64,000 nt of DNA, from assembly GCA_023460935.1 (NCBI GenBank), contig JAEWOI010000020.1:62001-126000 (forward strand), written 5' to 3'. The translations under genes were made by a program, and so were the position numbers. Source of the stretch: Actinomycetes bacterium (GTDB lineage Bacteria; Actinomycetota; Actinomycetes; Propionibacteriales; Propionibacteriaceae). Shown piece by piece: positions 35,191 through 42,423 of the stretch; positions within the stretch are counted from its first letter, which is position 1; each line of letters starts with the position of its first letter. The notes under the pieces are model-generated. The model saw nothing but the letters and a program-made list of their open reading frames with translations. It did not search any database and had not been told where the DNA came from.

Positions 35191-36360
35191 TCAACCAGCC
35201 AGCACGGGATGGGGGTGGTCGGCCGCCCGGTGCTGGAAGGCGAGGATCTCCGGGTTCTGCACCACGCCCTCGCGGATCTCGATCGCCCGGGCGATCGTCG
35301 GGTTGGCGTCCCAGCCGTCCGGGCCGGCCAGTACCGGGCCCAGGAAGGGCAGCAGCGCCTCGCTGTTCTCCCAGGTGGCCGCCTGCCACAGGTGCGAGGG
35401 GCTGTGGTCCACGCCGTAGTGGAGCACGCCCGGCACCACCTCGAACATGGGTTCGGTGAAGGTGGTCGGCCTGGCCCACGGGAAGCCCATCCCCGGGTCG
35501 CACGACACGTCGACGACCAGCACCCCGGGCGCGAGGGCCGGCAGGTCGGCCTCGGCGAGGAACATCATCGGCGCTTTCGGGTCCTGCAGCACGCAGTTGA
35601 CGATCAGGTCGTGGTCGGAGAGGAACTCTGCGATGTCGAGGCTCTGCTCCTCGACCACTGCCCGGCTGGATTCCCGCTCCGGGCCGCCCTCCAGGTGGAC
35701 CATCCGCACAGTGTGGATCGGCGCAGCGACCGCGGCGGTCTCGCGCCTGGTCAGGACGTCGACCTCGGTGACGCCCAGTCCGTTGAGGGCGGTGACCGCG
35801 CCGCGCGCGGTGGCGCCGAAGCCGATCACCACGGCCCGCAGCCTCCGGCCGAAGTGGCCGGTGCGGCCAACCAGCTGCAGGGCGTGCAGCACCGAGCAGT
35901 AACCGGCCAGCTCGTTGTTCTTGTGGAACACGTGCAGGTTGAACGAACCGTCGGCGTCCCAGTGGTTCATGGCCTCGAAAGCGATCAGCGTCAGGCCGCG
36001 GTCGATCGCCGCCTGGGTGAGTTCGCTGTCCTGCACGCAGTGCGGCCAACCCCACAGCACCTGGCCCGGCCGGAGTTCGCGCACGTCCTGCAGCACCGGC
36101 TTCGGCAGCAGCACCACGTCGCACCCGTCGATCAGCTGCTCCCGGGGGGCCACCCCGGCCACCAGGCCGGCGAGGTCGGTGTCGCTGTAGCCGAACCCCT
36201 CGCCGTAGCCGCTCTCCAGGTGGAGCCGGGCACGCACCGGCTCAGGGATGCGCCGGAGGTGGTCGGGGTGGAGCGGCAGCCGGCGCTCGTTCTCCTTGCG
36301 GGACCTGCCGAGGACGGCGAGGCTCAGCACCGGCACCACTTCGCTGGAGTTGCCTGACAT
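35191..36360 (-). CDS. Alanine dehydrogenase-like NAD(P)-dependent oxidoreductase
   Basis: 389 residues in the AlaDH/PNT superfamily. N-terminal substrate domain (GRSRKENERRLPLHPDHL, then VLLPKPVLQDV), and a dinucleotide fold at about 180-210: AVVIGFGATARGAVTALNGLG. It resembles N5-(carboxyethyl)ornithine synthase and saccharopine dehydrogenase-like enzymes more than true alanine dehydrogenase, so the substrate (an amino acid condensing with a keto acid) is unknown. It converges on dinB with 2 bp between stops, and its promoter side faces tRNA-Leu. Confidence 0.78.
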   Translation of the reverse strand: MSGNSSEVVPVLSLAVLGRSRKENERRLPLHPDHLRRIPEPVRARLHLESGYGEGFGYSDTDLAGLVAGVAPREQLIDGCDVVLLPKPVLQDVRELRPGQVLWGWPHCVQDSELTQAAIDRGLTLIAFEAMNHWDADGSFNLHVFHKNNELAGYCSVLHALQLVGRTGHFGRRLRAVVIGFGATARGAVTALNGLGVTEVDVLTRRETAAVAAPIHTVRMVHLEGGPERESSRAVVEEQSLDIAEFLSDHDLIVNCVLQDPKAPMMFLAEADLPALAPGVLVVDVSCDPGMGFPWARPTTFTEPMFEVVPGVLHYGVDHSPSHLWQAATWENSEALLPFLGPVLAGPDGWDANPTIARAIEIREGVVQNPEILAFQHRAADHPHPVLAG

Positions 36361-36457
36361 CCGTTCAGGCTAGCTGGCCGCTGCGCGGCGGGTGCGGCTC
36401 CGGCCGATCCGCCCGACGGACGGCTGTCGTCCAGCCGCTAGACTCCCCGGCGTGCCG

Positions 36458-36539
36458 GCCGGAGTGGTGGAATTGGCAGACACGCAGGATTTAGGTTCCT
36501 GTGCCTTCGGGCGTGAGGGTTCAAGTCCCTTCTCCGGTA
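36458..36539 (+). tRNA. tRNA-Leu (anticodon UAG)
   Basis: 82 bases. Acceptor arm GCCGGAG (36458-36464) pairs with CTCCGGT (36532-36538, one G-U), followed by discriminator A; D loop GTGGAATTGGCAGAC is the Leu type. Anticodon stem CAGGA/TCCTG encloses loop TTTAGGT, i.e. anticodon UAG. A long variable arm (GTGCCTTCGGGCGT) marks a class II tRNA; the T loop is TTCAAGT. The CCA is not encoded. The last 21 bases are the attachment site of an integrated element, and the gene stays intact after integration. Confidence 0.95.
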
Positions 36540-36540
36540 C
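36519..36540 (+). repeat. attL, 22-bp core at the 3' end of tRNA-Leu
   Basis: The core starts GTTCAAGTCCC and ends CTCCGGTAC, identical to 52158-52179. It covers the tRNA T loop, T stem 3' strand, acceptor 3' strand and one base beyond the discriminator. The flanking bases differ on both sides, so 22 bp is the exact match length. Confidence 0.93.
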
Positions 36541-36600
36541 CGGGATAATCGCGGCTTGACAAGGTCACATATCTCTCGCAGGCGCCGCCACCGCGATTCC

Positions 36601-36619
36601 GGGCCCTTATCGGGCCCTT
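36601..36619 (+). promoter_or_regulatory. Arm-type site, left (tandem GGGCCCTT motif)
   Basis: GGGCCCTTATCGGGCCCTT, two direct GGGCCCTT units 11 bases apart, 60 bp inside the attL core. An identical 19-base copy in the same orientation lies 119 bp inside attR. Paired repeats flanking the joined attP core are what tyrosine integrases use as arm-binding sites, so this is likely for Int or Xis. Confidence 0.65.
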
Positions 36620-36707
36620 GTGGTCGGTAATGGAAGGCGTTCCTCGACTCGACGAGTCGCAATAGCAGCGATTCGCCGTGGGGATTGGTCGACTCGACCG
36701 GGTCGAC

Positions 36708-36941
36708 TCACCAGGGCCGCCGGAGCGGACGCACTGTCGGGATGTCGCGGAAGAGCCGGTCGAGGTCCTCGGTGCGGACACGGATGAGGCGTTGGCCGAA
36801 GCGTGATGCTGGGAGTTGCCCGTAGCGGATACGGCGGCGGAGCGTCTCGACGCTGACGCCATAGATGACTGCGGCTTGCTGGAGGGAGAGCCATGCGGGT
36901 TCGGGTCGTCCCCAGTTACCGTGGTGGGCGGGCTGTGCCAT
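36708..36941 (-). CDS. xis: Excisionase-like DNA-binding protein
   Basis: 77 residues of the MerR/AlpA-like excisionase type: WLSLQQAAVIYGVSVETLRRRIRYGQLPASRFGQRLIRVRTEDLDRLF is a winged helix with the DLDRLF tail. It should steer the integrase toward excision and may act as a repressor. Direct repeats of GGTCGACTC and a CGACTCG/CGAGTCG palindrome lie at 36645-36713, beside its 3' end, and could be binding sites. It begins 27 bp after (downstream of) the relaxase stop, so both may share a transcript. Confidence 0.82.
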   Translation of the reverse strand: MAQPAHHGNWGRPEPAWLSLQQAAVIYGVSVETLRRRIRYGQLPASRFGQRLIRVRTEDLDRLFRDIPTVRPLRRPW

Positions 36942-36968
36942 GGCGGTGTCCTCTCGATTCGCATGGGT

Positions 36969-39900
36969 TCAGATGCTGATGCCGCGGTCGTGGTCGTGGG
37001 ATCGTGAGTGTTCGGGGTGGGGCCTGGGGGCTGTGGGCGTGATGGTTTCCCAGGTTTTGGCCTCTGCCTGGCGCTGCTTCTTGATGAGTGCGGTGATGCG
37101 GTAGCTGAGGGCGTCGGCTGGGTGGTCGTCGGGCAGGGTGCCCTGGGCGGCGGCGCGCTGGAGGAGGTTGTCGGCATCGTGGTGAGTGCCGGTGAGCCGG
37201 GCGAGGCGGGCGGCGAGGACGGGGAGGCGGGGATCGGTGGCGGTGGCTGGTGCGGCGTGGGTGATGCGGGGTGCCCATTCGCGGATGCCGGCCTGGGCGT
37301 TGTGGAGTCGTTGGTCGAGGTCGCGCTGGGTGTCGTGCTCGGCCGGGCTGGTGGCGCGGGGACCGGTGGGCCGTAGGTCGTCGTCGGGAACGCCTTGGGC
37401 TGTGCGCCACAGCTGGATGTCGGCGACCAGTTCGGGGTCGAGCCCGGACAGCTGCTCGGCCCAACGCGGGGGGTCCTCGGCGTGGCTTGCCGCTTTGCGG
37501 ACCTCTTCGCCGAGGGTGCGGGCGAGGACGTAACGGGAGCTGAGGTAGGACTTCCACTCGGCGTCGTCGAGCAATCGGGTGGGGATGCCGGGCAGCCAGG
37601 GCAGCGGCCCGCGGGTACGGCCGCCGGAGGCTTGGGTGAGGTCGAGCCGCCAGCACAGGACAGCGGCCGGGTCGCGGGCGTCGTCGAGCCCGCCGAGGGC
37701 GACAGCCTGGCTGAGCACGACCGCGGGCTTGTGGCCGTTGGCGGCGATGAGCATCAGTTGGCCGCGCAGCGCCGGCCAGGCGTCAGCTCCGGTGAGACCG
37801 TACCGTTCGCCGGCCCAGTCGATGACCTGCTTGGTCTCGTCGGAGAGGTGCTGTTCGGCGGCGAAGCCGATCGCGTCGAGGTAGCAGGTCGCCGCGGGGG
37901 CGAGGAGCCGGTCGGGCTGGTCGGCCTGGTTGAGCAGGGTGGTGGCCGAGGCGGGTGCGTCGTCGTGGCCCAGGATCTGTTCGAGCAGCTGGGTCGCGGT
38001 GTCGGGCTCGAACAACTGGCTTGCGATCGGGGCGAGGTGGTCGTCGGTGTCGTTGACCTCGACCCAGGCGTGGTTCGCGTGCCGGCCGCGGGTGAGCATG
38101 GTGTAGGCCAGCTGGCGCGACTCGGCGCCGGTGAGCAGCCCGTGGCAGGTGTCGGCGGTGACGCCCTGGGCGGTGTGGATGGTGGTGGCATAGCCGAGTT
38201 CAACACTCTCGGCGACATAGTGCGCGGGCAGGGTGAGCTGGTGGTGGTTGCGCAGGTGCTGCACGTCGATCGAGCCGTCGCTATGCACCGCTGTGACCCT
38301 CCAGCGGTCGCCGTTGCGGACCCACGCGGTCTCACCGGTGTTCAGGCTGCGGTTGTTGCGCCGGGTGAGTACGACGTCGCCGATGGAGGCTTGGTTGCCG
38401 TCGATGAGGTCGGCTTCCCGGTCGGGCCGGGTGCCATTGAGGCGGGCGTGCCGTGCGGTGGCGTTGAGTTGGGCGACTTGTTCGCGGGTGGGGGCGAGCA
38501 TGAGCGCGTCCAGACCGGCGCGGGTGTCGGCGCGCCAGGCTTCGAGGACGGCGGTGGTGGCGGTGTCGCGGTCGACGACATGAACCCGGTTGTGGTCGAG
38601 GTAGTAGCCGAGGGCCCCAGCATCGCCGGCCCGTAGGGCGAGGGAGGCGTCGGCTTCTGCGGGGTCGGTGAAGCGGAGGACTTCGTCGAGGTGGAGGGCG
38701 CCGTGGGTGGTGGCGATGTCGCGCAGGACGCCGCCGGCTCCGATGGCGCCGAGTTGTTGGTCGTCGCCGACGAGGCGGATGCTGGCGCCTTGGTCGAGGC
38801 ACCAGGTGATGATGTGGTCGAGGGTGAGGGTGTCGGCCATGCCGGCTTCGTCGATGATCACCAGCGTGCCGGGTCCGACCTTGTCGGCGAGCGGTTCGTG
38901 GTGGCCGATCGCCCACACCAGCTTGGCCAGGTTGTCGGCGAATGCGCCTGGGCCGAGTTGGGTGCGGAGCTGTTCGGCGGCCGCAGCCGACGGGGCGAGG
39001 CCGACGACGTTCCCGCCGCTGTTGGTCCAAGCGGTGGCCAGGGTGCGCATGGCGGTGGTCTTCCCGGTCCCGGCCGGCGCGATCGCGAGCTGGAGGCGGC
39101 GTCCGGAGGTGGCCATCTCCCGGACGAGGATCTGCTGGGCGTTGTTGAGGGGTTCGCGGTTCGCCATCGTCTGCAGCAGTGCCAGCGACACCGAGTTGTG
39201 GTCGGCGACCCGTCCGCCGCCACGTGCGGCGGTGTCGACGAGGCGTCGTTCGGCCCACAGGATGCGTTGGGAGGTGTAGCGGGTGGCTTCGGGTCGTTCG
39301 TACACCGAGCCGCCGTCCGGCCGGCGCAACAGGTCGGGCTCCACCGGCATCGTCCGGGTGGTGCGGATCGGCACGGAATGCGCCGGCCCCAACGCTTTGG
39401 CGACCACGGCGTCGACCGCCTGCCCGATCTGGTCCAGGGGGAGCGCGGCGGCCCGTGCCTGGCGCAGGGCCTCGGAGCGGACGTTGAACGGTGTCCACCA
39501 CGACCGCTTCCCCTCCACGACGCTGATCACGGCCGCGGCCGTCCGGCCCACCCAAGTGTCGTCCACGACAACCGACGCAGCCGGCGTGTGGCTGAACACC
39601 TGGTGGAGGATGCGTTCGATGCCGCCGGTTCCGAGGAGCCGGGTGGCTTGGGCGGCCCAGGTGCGGCGTTGGTCGGTCTCGGCGCGGGGCGGGTGCTTGG
39701 ACTCCCGGGTCGCGAGGGTGGCCTGCTGTTCGAGGTCGAGCTTCTCCGCGGCGGTCGGTGGGCGTTCGTGGTGGTCCTCGAACTCGGTGACGAGCTGGCC
39801 GGTGAGTTTGGTGATGGTCTCCCGGCGGGTCGACCAGCGCCGGTTCAGCGCGGGGTCGACGCCGGCGATCTCATAGACGGGTCGTTTGTCCTCGCGTCCG

Positions 39901-40811
39901 ACCGCGACCATGGTGAGGCCGAGGGCGCGGAGCCGGGCGGTGAGGCTGGTCAGGTACACCTCCGACAAGGTGACCTTCGCGTCATAGACGAGTTGCCCGT
40001 TGATCGCCATCCAAGCGCCCTGGAGGGTTTGGACCTTGTTCGAGATCGCCACATGCGTGTGTAGGTCCGGATCCCCAGCCCGGCTGTCACGGTGGGTGAA
40101 CCGGCCGGCCACCATGCCGCGCACCGGCACGTGCCGGGCACCTTGGTGGCCCTGCCGGGTGAACAGCACCCGAGCCTCGCACTCGGCCAGGGTGTCGGTG
40201 ACGGCAGCGTCGTGGACCTGCCGGATCGCCGCGGCGAGGGCTGGGGGAGCGATCGCCCACAGGCTGGACACCGACTTCGGTGGGGACAACGTGACGTCCC
40301 ACCCGGCCAGCGCCGTCCGCGGCTTGCGCGTGTTCTTGGCGATGAAACCGTGCAATTCCCGCGCACCTTCGGGTGGACGGCCGTAACGGGCGCTGAACCA
40401 CTCCCTGGCGAGAGTGGTCCGCAGCTCCTCCCGGACCGCCTTTGGAACCGAAGCTCCCACCCAGAGACCGTGGGTGTCGCGCCAGGACTCGAGACGGTGC
40501 GCGAGTTCGGTCTCGAACGGGGTCGGGGTGTTAGCAAAGACGGAGAAGGCCCGGCCCAGCTTCGCGCCGGTGGTCGGATCGAGGCCGGCGCCGAACAGCA
40601 ACTTCATCTGCTCCGCGGTCACCACCGAGCCGGCGTCCAGACCGAGCCCGGCCAGCCCGCGGCCGTACCAGGTGCCCGGGGACTCGCCTTTGGCGGTGTA
40701 GTAGTCGGCCAGGCTGCCCCGGCCCAGGCCGGTCGCGTCCTGCACCGCGACCTGCCGGACCAAGTACTCATAGCCCGTGCCTGCCGCCAGCTTCACCAGA
40801 CCGATCGCCAC
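36969..40811 (-). CDS. MobF-family conjugative relaxase-helicase (TrwC/TraI type)
   Basis: 1280 residues. Nicks the transfer origin, stays covalently bound to the DNA 5' end and unwinds the strand. N-terminal relaxase domain about 1-310: tyrosine pair in LADYYTAKGESPGTWYG (37-38), and the metal-binding histidines in FTHRDSRAGDPDLHTHV (H240, H251, H253). Helicase part: Walker A APAGTGKTTAMRT near 577, Walker B VIIDEAGMAD near 650, and the C-terminal RecD-like motif TTIHTAQGVTADT near 875. The C-terminal ~250 residues are Ala/Arg/His-rich and end without a known domain. GTG start with AAGGAGG 8 bases upstream. No mating-pore or TraD gene accompanies it. Confidence 0.92.
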   Translation of the reverse strand: MAIGLVKLAAGTGYEYLVRQVAVQDATGLGRGSLADYYTAKGESPGTWYGRGLAGLGLDAGSVVTAEQMKLLFGAGLDPTTGAKLGRAFSVFANTPTPFETELAHRLESWRDTHGLWVGASVPKAVREELRTTLAREWFSARYGRPPEGARELHGFIAKNTRKPRTALAGWDVTLSPPKSVSSLWAIAPPALAAAIRQVHDAAVTDTLAECEARVLFTRQGHQGARHVPVRGMVAGRFTHRDSRAGDPDLHTHVAISNKVQTLQGAWMAINGQLVYDAKVTLSEVYLTSLTARLRALGLTMVAVGREDKRPVYEIAGVDPALNRRWSTRRETITKLTGQLVTEFEDHHERPPTAAEKLDLEQQATLATRESKHPPRAETDQRRTWAAQATRLLGTGGIERILHQVFSHTPAASVVVDDTWVGRTAAAVISVVEGKRSWWTPFNVRSEALRQARAAALPLDQIGQAVDAVVAKALGPAHSVPIRTTRTMPVEPDLLRRPDGGSVYERPEATRYTSQRILWAERRLVDTAARGGGRVADHNSVSLALLQTMANREPLNNAQQILVREMATSGRRLQLAIAPAGTGKTTAMRTLATAWTNSGGNVVGLAPSAAAAEQLRTQLGPGAFADNLAKLVWAIGHHEPLADKVGPGTLVIIDEAGMADTLTLDHIITWCLDQGASIRLVGDDQQLGAIGAGGVLRDIATTHGALHLDEVLRFTDPAEADASLALRAGDAGALGYYLDHNRVHVVDRDTATTAVLEAWRADTRAGLDALMLAPTREQVAQLNATARHARLNGTRPDREADLIDGNQASIGDVVLTRRNNRSLNTGETAWVRNGDRWRVTAVHSDGSIDVQHLRNHHQLTLPAHYVAESVELGYATTIHTAQGVTADTCHGLLTGAESRQLAYTMLTRGRHANHAWVEVNDTDDHLAPIASQLFEPDTATQLLEQILGHDDAPASATTLLNQADQPDRLLAPAATCYLDAIGFAAEQHLSDETKQVIDWAGERYGLTGADAWPALRGQLMLIAANGHKPAVVLSQAVALGGLDDARDPAAVLCWRLDLTQASGGRTRGPLPWLPGIPTRLLDDAEWKSYLSSRYVLARTLGEEVRKAASHAEDPPRWAEQLSGLDPELVADIQLWRTAQGVPDDDLRPTGPRATSPAEHDTQRDLDQRLHNAQAGIREWAPRITHAAPATATDPRLPVLAARLARLTGTHHDADNLLQRAAAQGTLPDDHPADALSYRITALIKKQRQAEAKTWETITPTAPRPHPEHSRSHDHDRGISI

Positions 40812-41210
40812 CGCCGATCACCTCCTTCCATCACCACTAAGCGGACGAGCACCCCCCGATTCGGACACTGAGGGCCGGCGACTTGGACCGAGATCCGAAC
40901 CCGCTCACCCCCGTAAGCCCGCCAACCGGCCCGATCCGGACAGCAGATGACGACCTTCTTCGCCAACCCGCGGCCACCGACATCGCCGGCGATCACTCCG
41001 TTGGCTCCAGCAGCACAGCACGGCAACCTCCCCCCAAACCGCCGAAACCGGTCCTCTCGCGACGACTACGCGCGCAGGTCGGATCGCGAAACCCCTAGTG
41101 GCAGGCGCCTCCCCCCAACCTCCCCCAACCTCCCCCCGATCGTCACGAGAAGCCGTTGACGCGCAGCTCACGGGTTCTCCCTTGACAACCGGGGTTGACG
41201 CAGGGACTGT
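40812..41210. other. Gap upstream of the relaxase gene, candidate transfer origin region
   Basis: 400 bp with no convincing gene; short open frames here lack start signals and similarity. oriT is usually just upstream of a MobF relaxase gene. 41104-41141 holds three C-rich tandem units of the CCTCCCCC(C)AA type, a strand-biased purine-free stretch of the sort found near nick regions. I cannot place a nick site. Confidence 0.35.
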
Positions 41211-41226
41211 GACAACTAGAGTTGTC
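41195..41226 (+). promoter_or_regulatory. Promoter with overlapping palindromic operator of the TA-like pair
   Basis: TTGACG (41195-41200) and TAGAGT (41217-41222) are 16 bases apart and resemble -35 and -10 boxes. The perfect palindrome GACAACT-AG-AGTTGTC (41211-41226) covers the -10 box. A transcript start about 7 bases after the -10 falls at the toxin's GTG (41231), i.e. a leaderless message. A second TTGACA lies at 41182-41187. Confidence 0.6.
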
Positions 41227-41230
41227 GGGT

Positions 41231-41434
41231 GTGGAGATTGTGGACAGCGCCCGGAAACGCGGCATCCCTGACCGCGACATCCGGCATCCCGTCGACAACG
41301 CGATCCGGGTCCACGTCATGGACGGCTACCTGATGTTCGTCGGGCCCGCCCAGGCCGGACAACTCCTCGAGATCGGCTACAACCCGACCACCGACCGGAT
41401 CTTTCACGTATGCCCGCCCGACCCAAGTACCTGA
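41231..41434 (+). CDS. Toxin-like small protein of a TA-type pair
   Basis: 67 residues: MEIVDSARKRGIPDRDIRHPVDNAIRV, then FVGPAQAGQLLEIGY and a RIFHVCPP end. The SARKHGI..DIxHA..NA start plus VGPxxxGxLLE core is the pattern of a common actinobacterial family of small BrnT/DUF4258-like putative toxins, usually encoded before an antitoxin. Here the final part normally reading IIHAMPxRPKF is altered. GTG start directly behind the promoter; a TTG 9 bases upstream is the alternative. Toxicity is inference. Confidence 0.6.
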   Translation: MEIVDSARKRGIPDRDIRHPVDNAIRVHVMDGYLMFVGPAQAGQLLEIGYNPTTDRIFHVCPPDPST

Positions 41435-41447
41435 CAGGAGCAGACAC

Positions 41448-41705
41448 ATGACCAGCCGCACCGAGGCCGAACTGCTCGACGAGATCGAAAACGCCAACCA
41501 CGGCGAAGGGCCAGACCCCATCGCCAGCTTCGACGGAGACGCCCTCCAGGCCATCCTCACCGCCCTGCGGGACCGGAACGCCGCCCAGGCCCGGATCGAT
41601 GCCGCCGTCGCCCGAGCCCGTGCTCAGGGCGCCTCCTGGACCGTCATCGGCGCGATGCTCGGCGTCAGTCGCCAGGCCGCCCTCAAGAAGTACCGTCACG
41701 CCTGA
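41448..41705 (+). CDS. Antitoxin-like helix-turn-helix protein
   Basis: 85 residues, acidic N-terminal half (EAELLDEIENANHGEGPDP) and a C-terminal helix-turn-helix (GASWTVIGAMLGVSRQAALKKYRHA). AGGAG lies 7 bases upstream of the ATG, 13 bp after the toxin-like gene. It is the natural candidate for binding the palindrome in front of the pair. Whether it neutralises the first protein is untested; the pair might also be a plain regulator. Confidence 0.6.
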   Translation: MTSRTEAELLDEIENANHGEGPDPIASFDGDALQAILTALRDRNAAQARIDAAVARARAQGASWTVIGAMLGVSRQAALKKYRHA

Positions 41706-42021
41706 GCCACGGCTTGTTCGGTCAGGCCCCCGGCCGATCGACTGTGACCTTCGAGTGCAGGGCGAGGCTCGCCACCCTGCCATTCGTCGCACGATTGTCG
41801 GGTGCAGTTCTTCGGATCGGCTGACCGTCACCAGGTGAGCCGGGAGGACAGGCGGTGCGTGATCGAGAACGCCCCAGACGGTGGTCGTGCTGCGGGAGGA
41901 GCAGGAGAGTTTCCTGTAGATCGGCTTCGGCGGCCCGCGAGGCCGCCTACGGCCTGGAGTTCCTGCGTTCGCGTCCCAGGTTGGGTCGCCCCGGCGACCT
42001 CGAACACGAGGTCGGGTGGTG
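41706..42021. other. Decayed stretch, no intact gene
   Basis: Open frames here are short and change frame. A run reading VVVLREEQESFL ends in TAG, and a second frame then gives SAAREAAYGLEFLRSR and stops at 42022 (TGA). This looks like the frame-shifted remains of a gene, but no family could be recognised. No RNA gene or other repeat was seen. Confidence 0.4.
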
Positions 42022-42138
42022 ATGCAGTTCCGGCTCGACCCCGAACGTGCTGCACGCCGGGACGCCTACGCCGCCCCGGAACACAAGTCCCGCTACCAGA
42101 TCCTCCGCGAAGCCCTCGACCAACAACTCGCCAACTGA
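42022..42138 (+). CDS. Short open frame after the decayed stretch
   Basis: 38 residues (MQFRLDPERAARRDAYAAPEHKS, then a YQILREALDQQLAN helix), ATG overlapping the preceding TGA in a TGATG arrangement. The charged helical composition and the stop-start coupling suggest a real reading frame or the last piece of a broken gene. No family recognised. 42139-42391 after it holds nothing recognisable. Confidence 0.3.
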   Translation: MQFRLDPERAARRDAYAAPEHKSRYQILREALDQQLAN

Positions 42139-42423
42139 ACCCTCACCCATCCACGCCACCGCCGAAACGCTCGACCACTCACTTACGGGGAATCACGAAG
42201 ACATCATCCAGAACAGCCAGAGCAACCGATGTCACCAGCCCATACACCCGGTGCAAATCGGACTTCCGTGGCGATCAGGGGCGCGGCCTCGCGCCTCGCG
42301 TCTGGTCTGACCGATCACTGGCGGGATCGTTGGTCCTCTGATACTAATAAGCACCATTACCCACCCCGGGCGGCTAGGTCGGTAGTCTTGTGACGGCAGC
42401 GCCGCCGTCTTGAAGGACGACCC

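Noticed and set aside
36438..36662. 74-residue minus-strand frame across tRNA-Leu and attL
   Set aside because: It runs through the tRNA gene, has no ribosome site and no recognisable domain.
36969..40811. Self-transmissible ICE or AICE
   Set aside because: No FtsK/SpoIIIE-like translocase, no TraD, no VirB-like proteins and no replication initiator were seen.
41802..42341. 179-residue frame in the gap before the RHS gene
   Set aside because: Its sequence is low-complexity and conflicts with the better coding-like runs in other frames; no start signal.
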